Shown piece by piece: positions 1 through 9,785 of a stretch of DNA of 64,000 bases. A model generated the notes under the pieces. The model saw nothing but the letters and a program-made list of their open reading frames with translations. It was not told where the DNA came from and ran no database searches. The stretch lies in NCBI RefSeq assembly GCF_002909235.1, contig NZ_PHQQ01000004.1:1-64000 (forward strand). The letters are read 5' to 3'. Within the stretch, counting starts at the first letter, position 1. Each line of letters begins with the position of its first letter. The stretch comes from Arenibacter catalasegens. GTDB taxonomy: Bacteria > Bacteroidota > Bacteroidia > Flavobacteriales > Flavobacteriaceae. A program made the position numbers and the translations under genes.

Positions 1-75
1 ACCAAAAGAAGGCATACCGAAATAGGAAAAGTGCCGCCCGATCAAATTTATAATGCTAAAAAAATGGCATCATGA
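1..75 (+). CDS. C-terminal end of an unidentified protein (partial)
   Basis: An open frame enters from the left edge and reads 24 codons to a TGA at 73-75. The visible tail is basic (Lys/Arg-rich) and ends in KKMAS. Nothing in it identifies a family. It may be a real 3' end or a chance open frame; only sequence to the left can decide. Confidence 0.3.
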   Translation, partial: TKRRHTEIGKVPPDQIYNAKKMAS

Positions 76-102
76 TAAACTAAGGAATACCTTTAAGCTG
101 TC

Positions 103-255
103 TTACAGATGGGGAGTAGTGTATTTCAGGGCGGTTTCGATATCGTTATAAGTGTTTAAAAAGACGATTAACAAATGTCCGTCTTTGCGCTCTTGCAAGG
201 ACATTTTTTCGCTATGGTCGTTTATTTGCCATAGGCTTGTAGTAGGTAATTTCAT
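103..255 (-). CDS. small ORF of 50 codons, possible gene remnant
   Basis: The frame starts at ATG 255 and ends with TAA at 105-103. The peptide begins MKLPTTSLWQIND and ends LKYTTPHL. Its mixed, globular-looking composition (charged centre, hydrophobic LLIVFL stretch) is unlike the low-complexity frames in the AT-rich DNA beside it. It has no signal peptide and no motif I recognise. It lies tail to tail with the partial frame at 1-75. It could be a small hypothetical protein or a fragment of a decayed gene. Confidence 0.35.
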   Translation of the reverse strand: MKLPTTSLWQINDHSEKMSLQERKDGHLLIVFLNTYNDIETALKYTTPHL

Positions 256-1061
256 ATTAAATAAAAATAGCCTGTTAGCTGACTAGCATCATTACCAACA
301 TTCTATACCAAAATATACTAAATATTCACCCCGAAGTCAAGCCTATTTACAACTTATTTTTAAAAAAAATATTTAGGGGGAGGTCTGGGCTACATTTCCC
401 GTGGTTATTTACTTGTATAGGTAAATCCAAATGTTAAAGTTTAAATTACTTTACTTGGATATTTTTTTAGTGGTTTACGTGTTGAGGTGTTCATTTTATT
501 GGTGTTTCAAGACTTATCACTATTTTGTCATATTAGTATACTACTACAACGGTGATCGTCGTTGCTTCTACCCCAAAAACAGCACTACCATAAACTTTTG
601 TAAGCATTTACCTATTATTTATTTAAATGTAAGTAAATAAAATAAATTTTTTGGTGTAGCTATTGTGCTAAATTTTAAGTAATTATGGGCTTAATGTAAC
701 TGAAACTCGAGATGGGCCTAAATATTTAAACTTCGACATTGGACTTTCGATTTTATGAAGGCAACTAGTTCTCTCCCAAAAGTTATCGGGATGCACTCGA
801 ACGGACAGACGTTTATCCAATAGACAAGTGTTAGAAGTATATTACTTGTGACTAAAAACTGCAACTGTTCACTAACCATTGTTAATTGCTAATTGTTAAC
901 TGGTTATTGTTCCGCGTCTACTTCTCGATACAATCCTCCTTTGTCTGATCACTCGATGTGACGGAACTTTCAATTAATCACTGTACAGATTACTAGTCAA
1001 GATCGATTTCCTATGTCAAGTACCAACTATTAGTTAATGCTCAATGACAATTCTGGGTTAA
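256..1061. other. non-coding AT-rich stretch
   Basis: About 800 bp without a convincing gene. The only frame over 60 codons (431-640, plus) is Tyr/Phe/Cys-rich with no plausible function. The DNA holds A/T runs, a direct-repeat-like patch of GTTAATTG/CTAATTGTTAAC around 880-905, and one half of the TCCCGATA-type palindrome seen elsewhere in the window (ATCGGGA near 786). I see no RNA gene. Confidence 0.6.
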
Positions 1062-3461
1062 TTATTTTTTAGTCGGTTCAAAAATCAGTAATGATTTCTG
1101 GGTATTAATAATCTCCTCTTTGTTCATCATCATTTTTCGAAATTTCCCCTGATTGTACATTTCGGCCTGATCGTCATAATGTTTGCTGAAAGGATTTCCC
1201 GATTGCCCTGTGGGAAGAATACTAGTGCTGTTTTCAATATCCGAAAAGTCGATAACCCTTCTGGTAGACGGACCTGAGGTAACAGGGTAATACCCTGTGT
1301 CATCATATTTAAAATACATATTATTGATGACCTCCCTTGTTCCGGAAACAGGAAAAGGACCAACATTAAAAAGTGACCTTAAAGCCTTGATCTGTCCTAT
1401 AGGATGTCCGTGTTCCAGGGTGTGCAGCTTATTCCATGTCCATTTATTAGGGTTTTTGCCAAATTCCTCTTCCAAAGACTTGTAGGCCTGTCTAAAGGAG
1501 AGGTTTACCCTTTCTCTTTTTGTTTCTACACTGTCTTTGGTGTTTATATCGTCCCACCAAACTGAGGTTTCTTTTGCTGCCATTTGGGCTATAAGGCGTT
1601 TATGGAAGTGCGTGTCCAACATTTGATCAAACAGCTCAGTACCCAATTCATCTTCGAAAGTATTTTTAAGTATAAAATAGATCCAACGATGGTATATACT
1701 TGGTTCTATTTGGTGCAATTGACTACCGCCATCCCATAGGTTCAATTTGTCCAAGATCGCGATCTGTTTCTCATTCATCTCCTTAACCTCCATGCTTTTG
1801 GATAAATTGGTAACCACTTCGGTATTTACACCAGAGGTAACATCCAACAACATCTCCTGTACGGCCTCCTTGTCCCAGTCGTCTTTGGGCGCTAAAAGAG
1901 ATACAATGCGTTTCGCCCTATTTTCAGGTAAGTAATAACCGGGGTAAAACCTGCCATTTATGGAATCGGGCTGATTGTTGGCAGAATACACATAGTTCCA
2001 TGGGGGGTTAATGGCCATTGGATTTTCAGAAAAATCCAAATAACGTATGGGCTCGTCTTTTCCCAAACTTCCTTCTAAAATAAACTTGGTATTAGTGCTA
2101 TCTGGCATTTCATATAATTTTGCCGTTGCAAACCATGCCACATTCCCCATGGCATCGCCATACATAATGTTTAAACCAGGTGCGTGTATATTGGGTAGTG
2201 ATTCTCGGAATTCAGATAGATTTTGGGCGTGAGACATGCCGTAAAGGCCATCCATGACCTTATTTTCCACTTTTGTATAAATCCAGGACATGGCTATTGG
2301 GCGTGGATCTGACACTTGCTCGGCAATACCGTTCAGAATGGGACCGTGATCAGATTTTTTATAAGTGAAAATAACGTCTTTCTTTCCTTTTACTTTTATA
2401 GTTTTGGAAATAACTTTATATTTTTTCCATCCAGAGGGTGTTTTATAGGAGTTGGCGTTATTCTCATTTTCCTCCTCATAATAGAAGTCTATATCATCGT
2501 TTTCAAACATAGTAATCCCATATGCCAACTTTCTGTCGTGGCCAAATATCGGAAAGGGTATGCCAGCCAAATGATAGCCATACTTTTCGTAGTTCGGGGC
2601 ATTTAGATGTGCCTCATACCAAACAGAGGGTTGAGCAAAACCTATATGGGGATCATTAGCGAATATTACCTTGCCATTTTTAGTCTTATTGGGGGCTATG
2701 ACCCAAGAATTGCTACCTTCAAATTGCGGTACCGGAAAATTCTTTAATACCTCTGAAACGAGGCCGGCCACCTCATTTTTAATAGAATCGCGAAGGGTAG
2801 GTCTATAAGTCTTTATTAATGTAGAATTGGGATCTGTGTCCACACCCAAATCAGTTAAATAATCAGGCCCTAATTTGTTCTTGATGTTAGTAAGCAGGGG
2901 GTCGGTTTTATGGGCCATTGCAAAACTAAAGGCCATGTAACCAACGGTATTATAGATATCCTTGAGCGTAAATGGCGTCTTTTTTAATCCGGTAAGATGA
3001 AATTCTATGGGCGTGGGCCCTTCTTTGATATATTGATTTATACCATCCAAATACGCCTGTGATAGTTGGACCGTGAGGCTATTTTTAGAAATCTTTTCCA
3101 CAGTTTTAGAAGAGGCATCATCTATACCCAAGGACAAAAAGAATTTATCTGTCTTAAGCATGTCCTCCCCAAAAATTTCTGAAAGCCCACCCTTGCCGAT
3201 CCTTCGCAACAATTCCATTTGCCATAATCTGTCCTGCGCATGTACATACCCGAGACTTCTTAGAGCATCTTCTTCCGAATTTGCATATATATGAGGTATG
3301 CCATAGGTGTCAAAATAAACCTCCACCTTGTTGTTTAGCTTTTCCAACTCCTTGGTGCCGGCATATTCTGGATTGTGGGTATAAATATATACTGCAGTGC
3401 CAATAGCCAGGGCAATCATAATTCCTAATATTAGCCAGAATAACTTTCTAATTATTTTCAC
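1062..3461 (-). CDS. penicillin acylase family protein (Ntn hydrolase, S45)
   Basis: A 799-residue N-terminal-nucleophile amidohydrolase of the penicillin amidase family, which cleaves amide bonds of acylated substrates (beta-lactams, acyl-homoserine lactones, other N-acyl compounds). An N-terminal hydrophobic segment (about residues 7-28) acts as signal or anchor, so the enzyme should be periplasmic. The early Leu/Arg-rich stretch matches the family alpha chain. A GSNSW motif supplies the predicted autoprocessing site and catalytic Ser near residue 250, followed by the family-typical NDPHIGF motif. Length fits an unprocessed precursor. It is the last gene of the minus-strand run and lies 105 bp after the CocE-type hydrolase, with a hairpin between them. 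The real substrate cannot be told from sequence; quorum-signal or peptide acylase activity is as likely as penicillin cleavage. Confidence 0.9.
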   Translation of the reverse strand: MKIIRKLFWLILGIMIALAIGTAVYIYTHNPEYAGTKELEKLNNKVEVYFDTYGIPHIYANSEEDALRSLGYVHAQDRLWQMELLRRIGKGGLSEIFGEDMLKTDKFFLSLGIDDASSKTVEKISKNSLTVQLSQAYLDGINQYIKEGPTPIEFHLTGLKKTPFTLKDIYNTVGYMAFSFAMAHKTDPLLTNIKNKLGPDYLTDLGVDTDPNSTLIKTYRPTLRDSIKNEVAGLVSEVLKNFPVPQFEGSNSWVIAPNKTKNGKVIFANDPHIGFAQPSVWYEAHLNAPNYEKYGYHLAGIPFPIFGHDRKLAYGITMFENDDIDFYYEEENENNANSYKTPSGWKKYKVISKTIKVKGKKDVIFTYKKSDHGPILNGIAEQVSDPRPIAMSWIYTKVENKVMDGLYGMSHAQNLSEFRESLPNIHAPGLNIMYGDAMGNVAWFATAKLYEMPDSTNTKFILEGSLGKDEPIRYLDFSENPMAINPPWNYVYSANNQPDSINGRFYPGYYLPENRAKRIVSLLAPKDDWDKEAVQEMLLDVTSGVNTEVVTNLSKSMEVKEMNEKQIAILDKLNLWDGGSQLHQIEPSIYHRWIYFILKNTFEDELGTELFDQMLDTHFHKRLIAQMAAKETSVWWDDINTKDSVETKRERVNLSFRQAYKSLEEEFGKNPNKWTWNKLHTLEHGHPIGQIKALRSLFNVGPFPVSGTREVINNMYFKYDDTGYYPVTSGPSTRRVIDFSDIENSTSILPTGQSGNPFSKHYDDQAEMYNQGKFRKMMMNKEEIINTQKSLLIFEPTKK

Positions 3462-3507
3462 ATGAATATGTTTTTTACCTAATTAAAGGTATATTAATTT
3501 GGGGTAT

Positions 3508-3541
3508 AAAAAAAGTACCTCAAGAGGCACCTTTTTTTATT
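3508..3541 (-). terminator. intrinsic terminator after the CocE-type hydrolase gene
   Basis: On the minus strand a GTGCCTC/GAGGTAC stem (one G-U pair, short loop) is flanked by an A run and followed by seven T. It lies between the CocE-type gene and the acylase gene, so the acylase probably has its own promoter or depends on read-through. Confidence 0.65.
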
Positions 3542-3566
3542 TTAATGGGAATATTCTTTCAGGATT

Positions 3567-5444
3567 TCAGGGCTTTAATAGGGTAAATTCTATTAAGGAT
3601 GTGTTGTATACACGATGTGTTTGTTTTTGAAAATCGTCAGGTTTTGCTTCAAAAATATTGTCCACATAGGTCTGTGGATTAATATCTATATACGGAAACA
3701 TTGTACTTTGAACCTGCACCTGCAGTTTATGACCCTTTTTAAAAGTATGAAAAACATCCTGAAGCTGAATATCTACCTGTGTAACCTCTTCTGGTACAAA
3801 AGGTTCTGGTTTCGAAAAATCGTTCCTGAATCTGCCCCGCATGGTTTCGCTACGTACCATTTGGTGATAATTACCCATTTTTAAATACGATTGGGTTTCC
3901 TCGTAGTCCTCATGACCTGGAGGATAAACGTCTATTACCTTTACGATCCAATCCGCATCGGTACCTGTGGTGGAAATACTAAGTTTTGCCATAATATCAC
4001 CGGCAAGGGTAAGGGGTTCTTCCAAAGGTTCTGTCTCAAAAACCAAAACATCTGGTCTACGGGCGGCAAAACGCTGATCATCTGTCATGAACTTACGTGG
4101 CGTAAACACCATTTTTATGTCCTCGGTATAAGGTACCGGTTTTTTTGGGTCGCTAACAAATTCCTGAAATGAATATTCCCTTGTGGCAATTTGGCCTAGT
4201 CTCTGATTTCTCTGAAGGGAATAAGTTTCCTTAGTGGTATTTTTAGGCGGCCAACTGTCAAAAGTATTCCATTCTTTAGTACCGGTATCAAAAACATAGG
4301 CTTCGGGCAAACCAGAGGTTCCACCCTCCCCTTTTAGAAAGTGATTAAAAAATTTGGTTTCAATATTCTCTTGATAGAATTTGGAGATATCATCCCCAAA
4401 ATAAACATTACCAATAGCCTGGCGTTTTGTTTCCTTAGACCAGTCTCCATGACTCCAGGGTCCCATTACTATGGTGTTATAATTAGAACTATTTTTTTCT
4501 ATGTGAACATAAGTATTTAATGGACCGTAAAGGTCTTCGGCATCAAACCACCCTCCTACGGTCATCACTGCAGGTTTAATATTTTCCAAATGTTGGATGA
4601 TTCCTCGCTTCTGCCAAAAATCATCATAATTTGGGTGCTCTTTAAGTTGTTGCCAAAAAACATTGTCCTCCTTATAATATTTGTCCAAATTGGATAAGGG
4701 GCCGGCGTCCAGGAAAAATTGATATTGATCTTCCGTACCCAGATCTGGAAAAGTATACCATTCTTCGGTAGTAGGTTGGTTTTTCATATAACCAAATACT
4801 GCCGTAGCCCTCCAATAGCTTAGTAAATATGCGCCGTTATGATGAAAATCGTCAAAAAAGAAATCTCCAATTGGCGCCTGAGGTGAAACCGCTTTTAATG
4901 CCGGGTGGGCATCCAACAAAGAATAGGTGGAATAAAATCCGGGATAGGAAATTCCCCAAACACCTACATTGCCATTGTGGTTCTGCACATTATTAATCAA
5001 CCATTCTATGGTATCATAGGTATCCGATGCCTCATCCACTTCCCCTTCTTTTTTGTTTGGTATATAGGCTCTCATATTGTCATACAAACCTTCACTGTTC
5101 CATCTGCCGCGTACATCCTGATAGACCACAATATTCCCCTCATTCATCATTTTTCTATTGGGTGATATTAGTGCTTTGAATTCACTAGATCCGTAGGGCC
5201 TACAGCTGTATGGCGTCCTAGACATAATAATGGGATACTTTTTGGAAGTGTCCTTTGGGGAATAAATGGTAGTATGCAATTTTATCCCGTCCCGCATGGA
5301 TATAGTTACCTCTTGTTTATTATAAAAATCACTAGGGTTGTAGGTGTCAACATTTTCTGTATTGGTTTTATTGGAAGTTTGAACCCCCATTCTTCCACAG
5401 GATACCAGAACAATAGCTGATAAAATAAAAATAATCTTCTTCAT
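3567..5444 (-). CDS. CocE/NonD family hydrolase (X-Pro dipeptidyl-peptidase S15 fold)
   Basis: A 625-residue serine hydrolase of the CocE / alpha-amino-acid ester hydrolase group, acting on acyl esters or amides. The N-terminus is a lipoprotein signal (hydrophobic run ending LVSC at about 13-16), so it is probably a lipid-anchored periplasmic protein. The catalytic set is visible: GISYPG nucleophile elbow, Asp in GGWFDAED, and His in GPWSHGDW. The C-terminal third is the jelly-roll domain of the family (VLVFETEPLEEPL, then WIVKVIDVYPPG). It sits between dsbD (89 bp upstream) and the acylase. Members differ widely in substrate, so no specific activity is claimed. Confidence 0.9.
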   Translation of the reverse strand: MKKIIFILSAIVLVSCGRMGVQTSNKTNTENVDTYNPSDFYNKQEVTISMRDGIKLHTTIYSPKDTSKKYPIIMSRTPYSCRPYGSSEFKALISPNRKMMNEGNIVVYQDVRGRWNSEGLYDNMRAYIPNKKEGEVDEASDTYDTIEWLINNVQNHNGNVGVWGISYPGFYSTYSLLDAHPALKAVSPQAPIGDFFFDDFHHNGAYLLSYWRATAVFGYMKNQPTTEEWYTFPDLGTEDQYQFFLDAGPLSNLDKYYKEDNVFWQQLKEHPNYDDFWQKRGIIQHLENIKPAVMTVGGWFDAEDLYGPLNTYVHIEKNSSNYNTIVMGPWSHGDWSKETKRQAIGNVYFGDDISKFYQENIETKFFNHFLKGEGGTSGLPEAYVFDTGTKEWNTFDSWPPKNTTKETYSLQRNQRLGQIATREYSFQEFVSDPKKPVPYTEDIKMVFTPRKFMTDDQRFAARRPDVLVFETEPLEEPLTLAGDIMAKLSISTTGTDADWIVKVIDVYPPGHEDYEETQSYLKMGNYHQMVRSETMRGRFRNDFSKPEPFVPEEVTQVDIQLQDVFHTFKKGHKLQVQVQSTMFPYIDINPQTYVDNIFEAKPDDFQKQTHRVYNTSLIEFTLLKP

Positions 5445-5533
5445 AAAGGTTGAATTTATTTTTGTTGATTAGGAGAATTTTTTACAAATCTTAGGGCTTC
5501 CACACCTGTTCAGGACAAGGATTTAATGGCATT

Positions 5534-7516
5534 TTATTTAAGCAGCCCCAATTCCTTAAAATTACTTACCCCTGTTTTTAACCATTCTTTGTAGGTATCC
5601 CTATCCGTATATTGGACAGCACTGTTCAAAATTTCCAAATCCGGGGAAAGGAGTACGTAATATGGTTGTGAAGCAGCATTGAAATTCAAAGTTTGAAAAG
5701 TACCCCATTTTTCGCCAATGGTATTTATTTTCTTAACGCGTCCAGACTCATATTTAAAATCGAATTGTTCTTCTACAGGCAATTCCTTTCGGTCATCTAT
5801 GTAAAGCGATATCAAGACATATTCGTCTTTTAGGATTGGGTAAATATCCGGTTCGCTCCAAACTGTTTCCTCCATTTTTCTACAATTCACACAGGCCCAA
5901 CCCGTAAAATCCAATAGTACTGGTTTGTTCACCTTTTTGGCATACGCAAGACCTTTGTCAAAGTCCTTAAAACAGTCTATTCCCAAGGGACAATCACTCT
6001 CTGTTTCAAAAATACTGTAAAAATGAGGTGGCGGAAAACCGCTCAATAATTTTAGGTCGGTAACCTTAGATAAGCCTAGTATCAAATAGACGGCAAATGC
6101 GGTACTGAGGATGGCCGTAAGCTTTCTCCCGACTGATAAACGTTGTTTGGGGCCGTCATGTGGAAATCTAAATATTCCAAATAGGTAAAGGGAAAGCAAT
6201 ACAAATAATAATATCCAAATTCCTAGGAAAATTTCCCGTTTAAAAATCCCCCAATTGCCTACTAAATCGGCATTGGACAAAAATTTAAATGCCAATACCA
6301 ATTCCAAGAAACCAAGGGTAACCTTTACCGTTGTCATCCATCCCCCGGATTTTGGTAGGGAATTAAGCCAAGCAGGGAACAAGGCAAAAAGGCCAAAAGG
6401 CAACGCTAATGCGACTCCAAAGCCGACCATCCCCATGGAAAGGTTGGTAGCCACATCTCCGTCTGCCAAAGCAGTACTTCCCAATAATCCACCTAAAATA
6501 GGACCGGTACATGAGAAGGAAACTATGGCCAAAGTAACAGCCATAAAAAAGATGCCGAATGCGCCTCCTACTTTGGTGGAGGCCGAGTCCATTTTATTAG
6601 CCCAGGAACTTGGTAGCGTTAATTCATAATATCCAAAAAATGAAAAGGCAAAAAATATAAATATGAGAAAGAAAAATAGGTTTAGCCAGACATTGGTAGC
6701 TATAGTATTCAGTATTTGCGAATCAACCGAATCAAACAGATGAAAGGGTAAACTCAATAAAAAGTATATTAGAACTATGAAAAAGCCGTACAACAAGGCA
6801 TTTGCAATCCCCTTAGATCTATTTCCTCCCTGTTTGGTAAAGAATGAAACTGTTAATGGTATCATCGGAAAAACGCAGGGTGTTAAAAGCGCAATTAATC
6901 CGCCCAAAAATCCCAAAACAAAAATGGTCCACAGTCCCGATTTTTCATTTACGGCATTGTCATCTCCGTTAACTAGCAAATCCTTGTTCTTTAGATCAAG
7001 CTTTAGTGCATTGCTCATGTCCAGACTACGTTGGTCTACGATTTGCTCTGCGACCACTACTTCCTCTCCGGTTAAAGAAATATGGAATATTTCATCTTTA
7101 GGGATACAAACTTCTTTACAAATTTGATAGAACAGACCAACTTCTACCTGAGTGATCTCTGGGTTTAGTAATTTTATTTTCTGGGTGAATACCGCTTTTT
7201 CCTTAAAGAAAGTTTCATCTACCTCAAAAATATCGGAGTATTCGGTTAGGGTTTCACTTTCTGTTGTGCTTCCCACCAATTCATAGTCTTCACCTACTTT
7301 TTCAAAAGCCAACTCACTTGGCAAAGAACCATTTTCATCCGTAAATTGTGAATATATGTGCCAGCCTTCATAAATATCGGCCTTAATGATCAGGTTATAC
7401 TCGGTATCCGATATTTTCTCCGCCTCATAAGTCCATATTGCGGGATTCTCATCCGTTTGGGAAAATCCAAGAAAAAAACCGAACACCAATAAAATTAATC
7501 CTAGTATATACTTCAT
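5534..7516 (-). CDS. dsbD: thiol:disulfide interchange protein DsbD
   Basis: Carries electrons from cytoplasmic thioredoxin across the inner membrane to periplasmic thiol proteins. All three DsbD parts are present in 660 residues. After a signal peptide, the N-terminal domain has the CKEVC pair. The eight-helix membrane domain holds the two redox Cys, in LTPCVFPMIP and FSCTGPILGG. The C-terminal thioredoxin-like domain has WACVNCRKME. The ATG overlaps the last base of the tilS stop (TAATG), so the two are translationally coupled. Reductant from this protein would help cytochrome maturation and thiol repair. Every expected Cys is intact. Confidence 0.95.
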   Translation of the reverse strand: MKYILGLILLVFGFFLGFSQTDENPAIWTYEAEKISDTEYNLIIKADIYEGWHIYSQFTDENGSLPSELAFEKVGEDYELVGSTTESETLTEYSDIFEVDETFFKEKAVFTQKIKLLNPEITQVEVGLFYQICKEVCIPKDEIFHISLTGEEVVVAEQIVDQRSLDMSNALKLDLKNKDLLVNGDDNAVNEKSGLWTIFVLGFLGGLIALLTPCVFPMIPLTVSFFTKQGGNRSKGIANALLYGFFIVLIYFLLSLPFHLFDSVDSQILNTIATNVWLNLFFFLIFIFFAFSFFGYYELTLPSSWANKMDSASTKVGGAFGIFFMAVTLAIVSFSCTGPILGGLLGSTALADGDVATNLSMGMVGFGVALALPFGLFALFPAWLNSLPKSGGWMTTVKVTLGFLELVLAFKFLSNADLVGNWGIFKREIFLGIWILLFVLLSLYLFGIFRFPHDGPKQRLSVGRKLTAILSTAFAVYLILGLSKVTDLKLLSGFPPPHFYSIFETESDCPLGIDCFKDFDKGLAYAKKVNKPVLLDFTGWACVNCRKMEETVWSEPDIYPILKDEYVLISLYIDDRKELPVEEQFDFKYESGRVKKINTIGEKWGTFQTLNFNAASQPYYVLLSPDLEILNSAVQYTDRDTYKEWLKTGVSNFKELGLLK

Positions 7517-8820
7517 TATTCGAAAATAATCTTTAAAATTTCTTTAGTCTTTTCTGTTATTTTGAAACGGTCATCGGCGCGTTTTCCTATGATCCAAACA
7601 ATATCGTGTCCGGAACACAACAACCATTGATTTTCTTTGGCAAAGATATCCATCTTCTCATCCTTGAAGTATTTTGATACCTTTTTCTTTCCCAACATTC
7701 CAAGGGGGTAAAAATAGTCTCCTTTTTCGCATTTACGGACAGTTAGGGGGTACTTTAACTTTTCTTTATCTACGTAAATCGCTTTTGGAAAACTCTCCCC
7801 TATAGATTTTACCTTACTGAATTTTAAAGAAATAGGTTCCGTTAGAACGTCTTGTCTTTCTTCAATATTAAAAACCTTAGTGTCCTCTTGTTCTTTTGGT
7901 TTCAATAACAAAAAGTCCCGATCTTTCAGTAGCCTATGCGTATTGGAATGAACTTCCTTTCCGCTATTGGCACTTAACAAACCAAAAATGTCTTCCCATT
8001 GCGTAAAGCCGAAATCCCTAAAGAAATGAAATAGATAAGCTCTGGTAGGATTCAGAGCCAACAATGAGGCTACTTTTACCTTTTCCACTTCGCCTACTTT
8101 ACTAAATAGTTCCCCTCTTAAATGCCTGATATGGGTGGCTGATATTTCTTGGGTCTGTCCAAGATACTCCTGTGTCTTTAAAAAGTTACTTAAAAAATTG
8201 GGATTTAGTTCCTTTAGTTTTGGAATTATATTATGGCGAATATTATTCCTTAAATATTTTGTATTTTCATTACTGGCGTCCTCTCTCCACTTTAAATCCT
8301 GGTCTTCGGCATAGGCCACAATTTCAGATCGAGAAAACCTTAATAAGGGCCTGGAGATGTTAGCTGTGAGTGATGGTATACCCGTTAGGCCTTCAATACC
8401 CGTTCCTCTGGATAAGTTAATTAGAAAGGTTTCCAAACTGTCATCTGCGTGGTGTGCTGTAACAAGGGTTTTAATATTGTTCCCCTTCATTATTTCCGAA
8501 AACCATTTATAACGGAGGTCCCTTGCCGCAATTTGCAAGTTGGTTTTATGTTTGGCAATGTAGCCAAGTGTATCAAAACTGGTTACGAAAATATCCTTGG
8601 CGAATGCCGCGGCCATAACTCTAACATGTTCCTCGTCCTTATCACTTTCCAGACCACGTAATTTAAAGTTGCAATGGGCTATTGTGAAATCCATTTTAGA
8701 GGAAAAACACAAATGGGCGAGAACCACACTATCGATTCCGCCACTGCAGGCCAATATAAATTTACCGTCTCTTAGATGGGGGAAGTTCTGGTCTATGTGA
8801 TTACTGAAATTCTCTAGCAC
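7516..8820 (-). CDS. tilS: tRNA(Ile)-lysidine synthase
   Basis: Converts C34 of the CAU-anticodon tRNA-Ile to lysidine using ATP and lysine, changing its decoding from AUG to AUA. The ATP-binding PP-loop SGGIDS is near residue 30, and the second family motif AHHADDSLETF with SRGTGIEGL follows at about 122-145. The C-terminal TilS domain (VRKCEKGDYFYPLGM ... WIIGKRADDRF) is complete. The 434-residue length is normal. It is followed by dsbD with a one-base overlap and lies in the PabB-hydrolase-TilS-DsbD run. It is an essential cytoplasmic enzyme in most bacteria. Confidence 0.95.
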   Translation of the reverse strand: MLENFSNHIDQNFPHLRDGKFILACSGGIDSVVLAHLCFSSKMDFTIAHCNFKLRGLESDKDEEHVRVMAAAFAKDIFVTSFDTLGYIAKHKTNLQIAARDLRYKWFSEIMKGNNIKTLVTAHHADDSLETFLINLSRGTGIEGLTGIPSLTANISRPLLRFSRSEIVAYAEDQDLKWREDASNENTKYLRNNIRHNIIPKLKELNPNFLSNFLKTQEYLGQTQEISATHIRHLRGELFSKVGEVEKVKVASLLALNPTRAYLFHFFRDFGFTQWEDIFGLLSANSGKEVHSNTHRLLKDRDFLLLKPKEQEDTKVFNIEERQDVLTEPISLKFSKVKSIGESFPKAIYVDKEKLKYPLTVRKCEKGDYFYPLGMLGKKKVSKYFKDEKMDIFAKENQWLLCSGHDIVWIIGKRADDRFKITEKTKEILKIIFE

Positions 8821-8852
8821 AATGCTAATTTACGTAACAAAAATGATTGCAG

Positions 8853-9698
8853 CTATACCTGGTCATAGAAGTCGTCCATCTTATTCCTTAACCACAAGGC
8901 GATTATATCCAAAGTAACTTTACTACCAACATCTTTATGCAATTCGTGATAGGCGCCATCAATTAAATGAAGCTCAGTAACACTTGAATTTTCGTGAAAA
9001 TTTTGTGTGGCCCTGTAGTCTATAATTTCATCCCCTGTTCCATGAAGTAGCAGGGTTTGGGTCTTTAGCTTATAGGCATTATTTATGGCCCACTCCCCCG
9101 CTTCCATAATAGGGAAGGAATACATAGGGCTTACTTTATCATGAACCAATGGGTCTGCTTTGTATTTTTCCACTTCCCTGGTAATCCTAGAGATATGCTG
9201 GGGGTTTAATCCAGAGGACATGGTAATGGAAGGAAATAATTTCAACATGGCCTTCCCTAAGGCCATTTTCCATTTTGGAGGTTGAAAGGCTAATTTAAGA
9301 TAAGGGCTTGTGGCTACAATACCTGCTAAATTGGATTTTATACTCAAGGCATGGTTCAAAACCAAATTCCCACCCATACTATGACCGTATAGAAAGATAG
9401 GTTTATTGGGATTGAATAATCTAACCTTTGCAATGAGGTTGTCCAATAGTTCTAACAATGAACTGTAATTGGGACAATGACCGCGTTTTTTGCCAGATTT
9501 TCCATGACCTATATTGTCATAGGAAAATACGGCCAAATTTTCTTCCAATAGTTTAGGGACTACGTCATCCAAGTATCGGCCGGAATGTTCCCCAAAGCCA
9601 TGGACAAGGACAACCGCTCCTTTCACTATTTCTGGTCTGGTGTACCATGCATAAATAGGGATGTCCTTATATTGTATATCAAGCAGAATTATATCCAT
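8853..9698 (-). CDS. alpha/beta hydrolase, monoacylglycerol lipase-like
   Basis: A 281-residue cytoplasmic alpha/beta hydrolase of the Hydrolase_4 (serine aminopeptidase S33 / monoglyceride lipase) type. It shows the oxyanion-hole motif HGFGEHSGRY (about 33-42), the nucleophile elbow GHSMGG near 106, Asp in LLHGTGDEIID and the final His in GAYHELHKD. There is no signal peptide. It lies between pabB and tilS in the same orientation and probably shares their transcript. The natural substrate (monoglyceride, lysophospholipid or another ester) is not readable. Confidence 0.88.
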   Translation of the reverse strand: MDIILLDIQYKDIPIYAWYTRPEIVKGAVVLVHGFGEHSGRYLDDVVPKLLEENLAVFSYDNIGHGKSGKKRGHCPNYSSLLELLDNLIAKVRLFNPNKPIFLYGHSMGGNLVLNHALSIKSNLAGIVATSPYLKLAFQPPKWKMALGKAMLKLFPSITMSSGLNPQHISRITREVEKYKADPLVHDKVSPMYSFPIMEAGEWAINNAYKLKTQTLLLHGTGDEIIDYRATQNFHENSSVTELHLIDGAYHELHKDVGSKVTLDIIALWLRNKMDDFYDQV

Positions 9699-9785
9699 AG
9701 TTATTAAAGTATAGAATAGTACTTATTCCTAATCTTTTAAAAGGTTAAGTTAAATTGAAAATTGGTGATTACCAACAGCGGGACA

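Noticed and set aside
431-640. 69-codon plus-strand frame in the left gap
   Set aside because: Tyr, Phe, Val and Cys-rich translation of AT-rich DNA, with no motif, no promoter box and no neighbours to support it.
6255-6629. 124-codon plus-strand frame opposite dsbD
   Set aside because: Antisense shadow of the DsbD membrane domain; Lys/Pro-rich with no fold signals.
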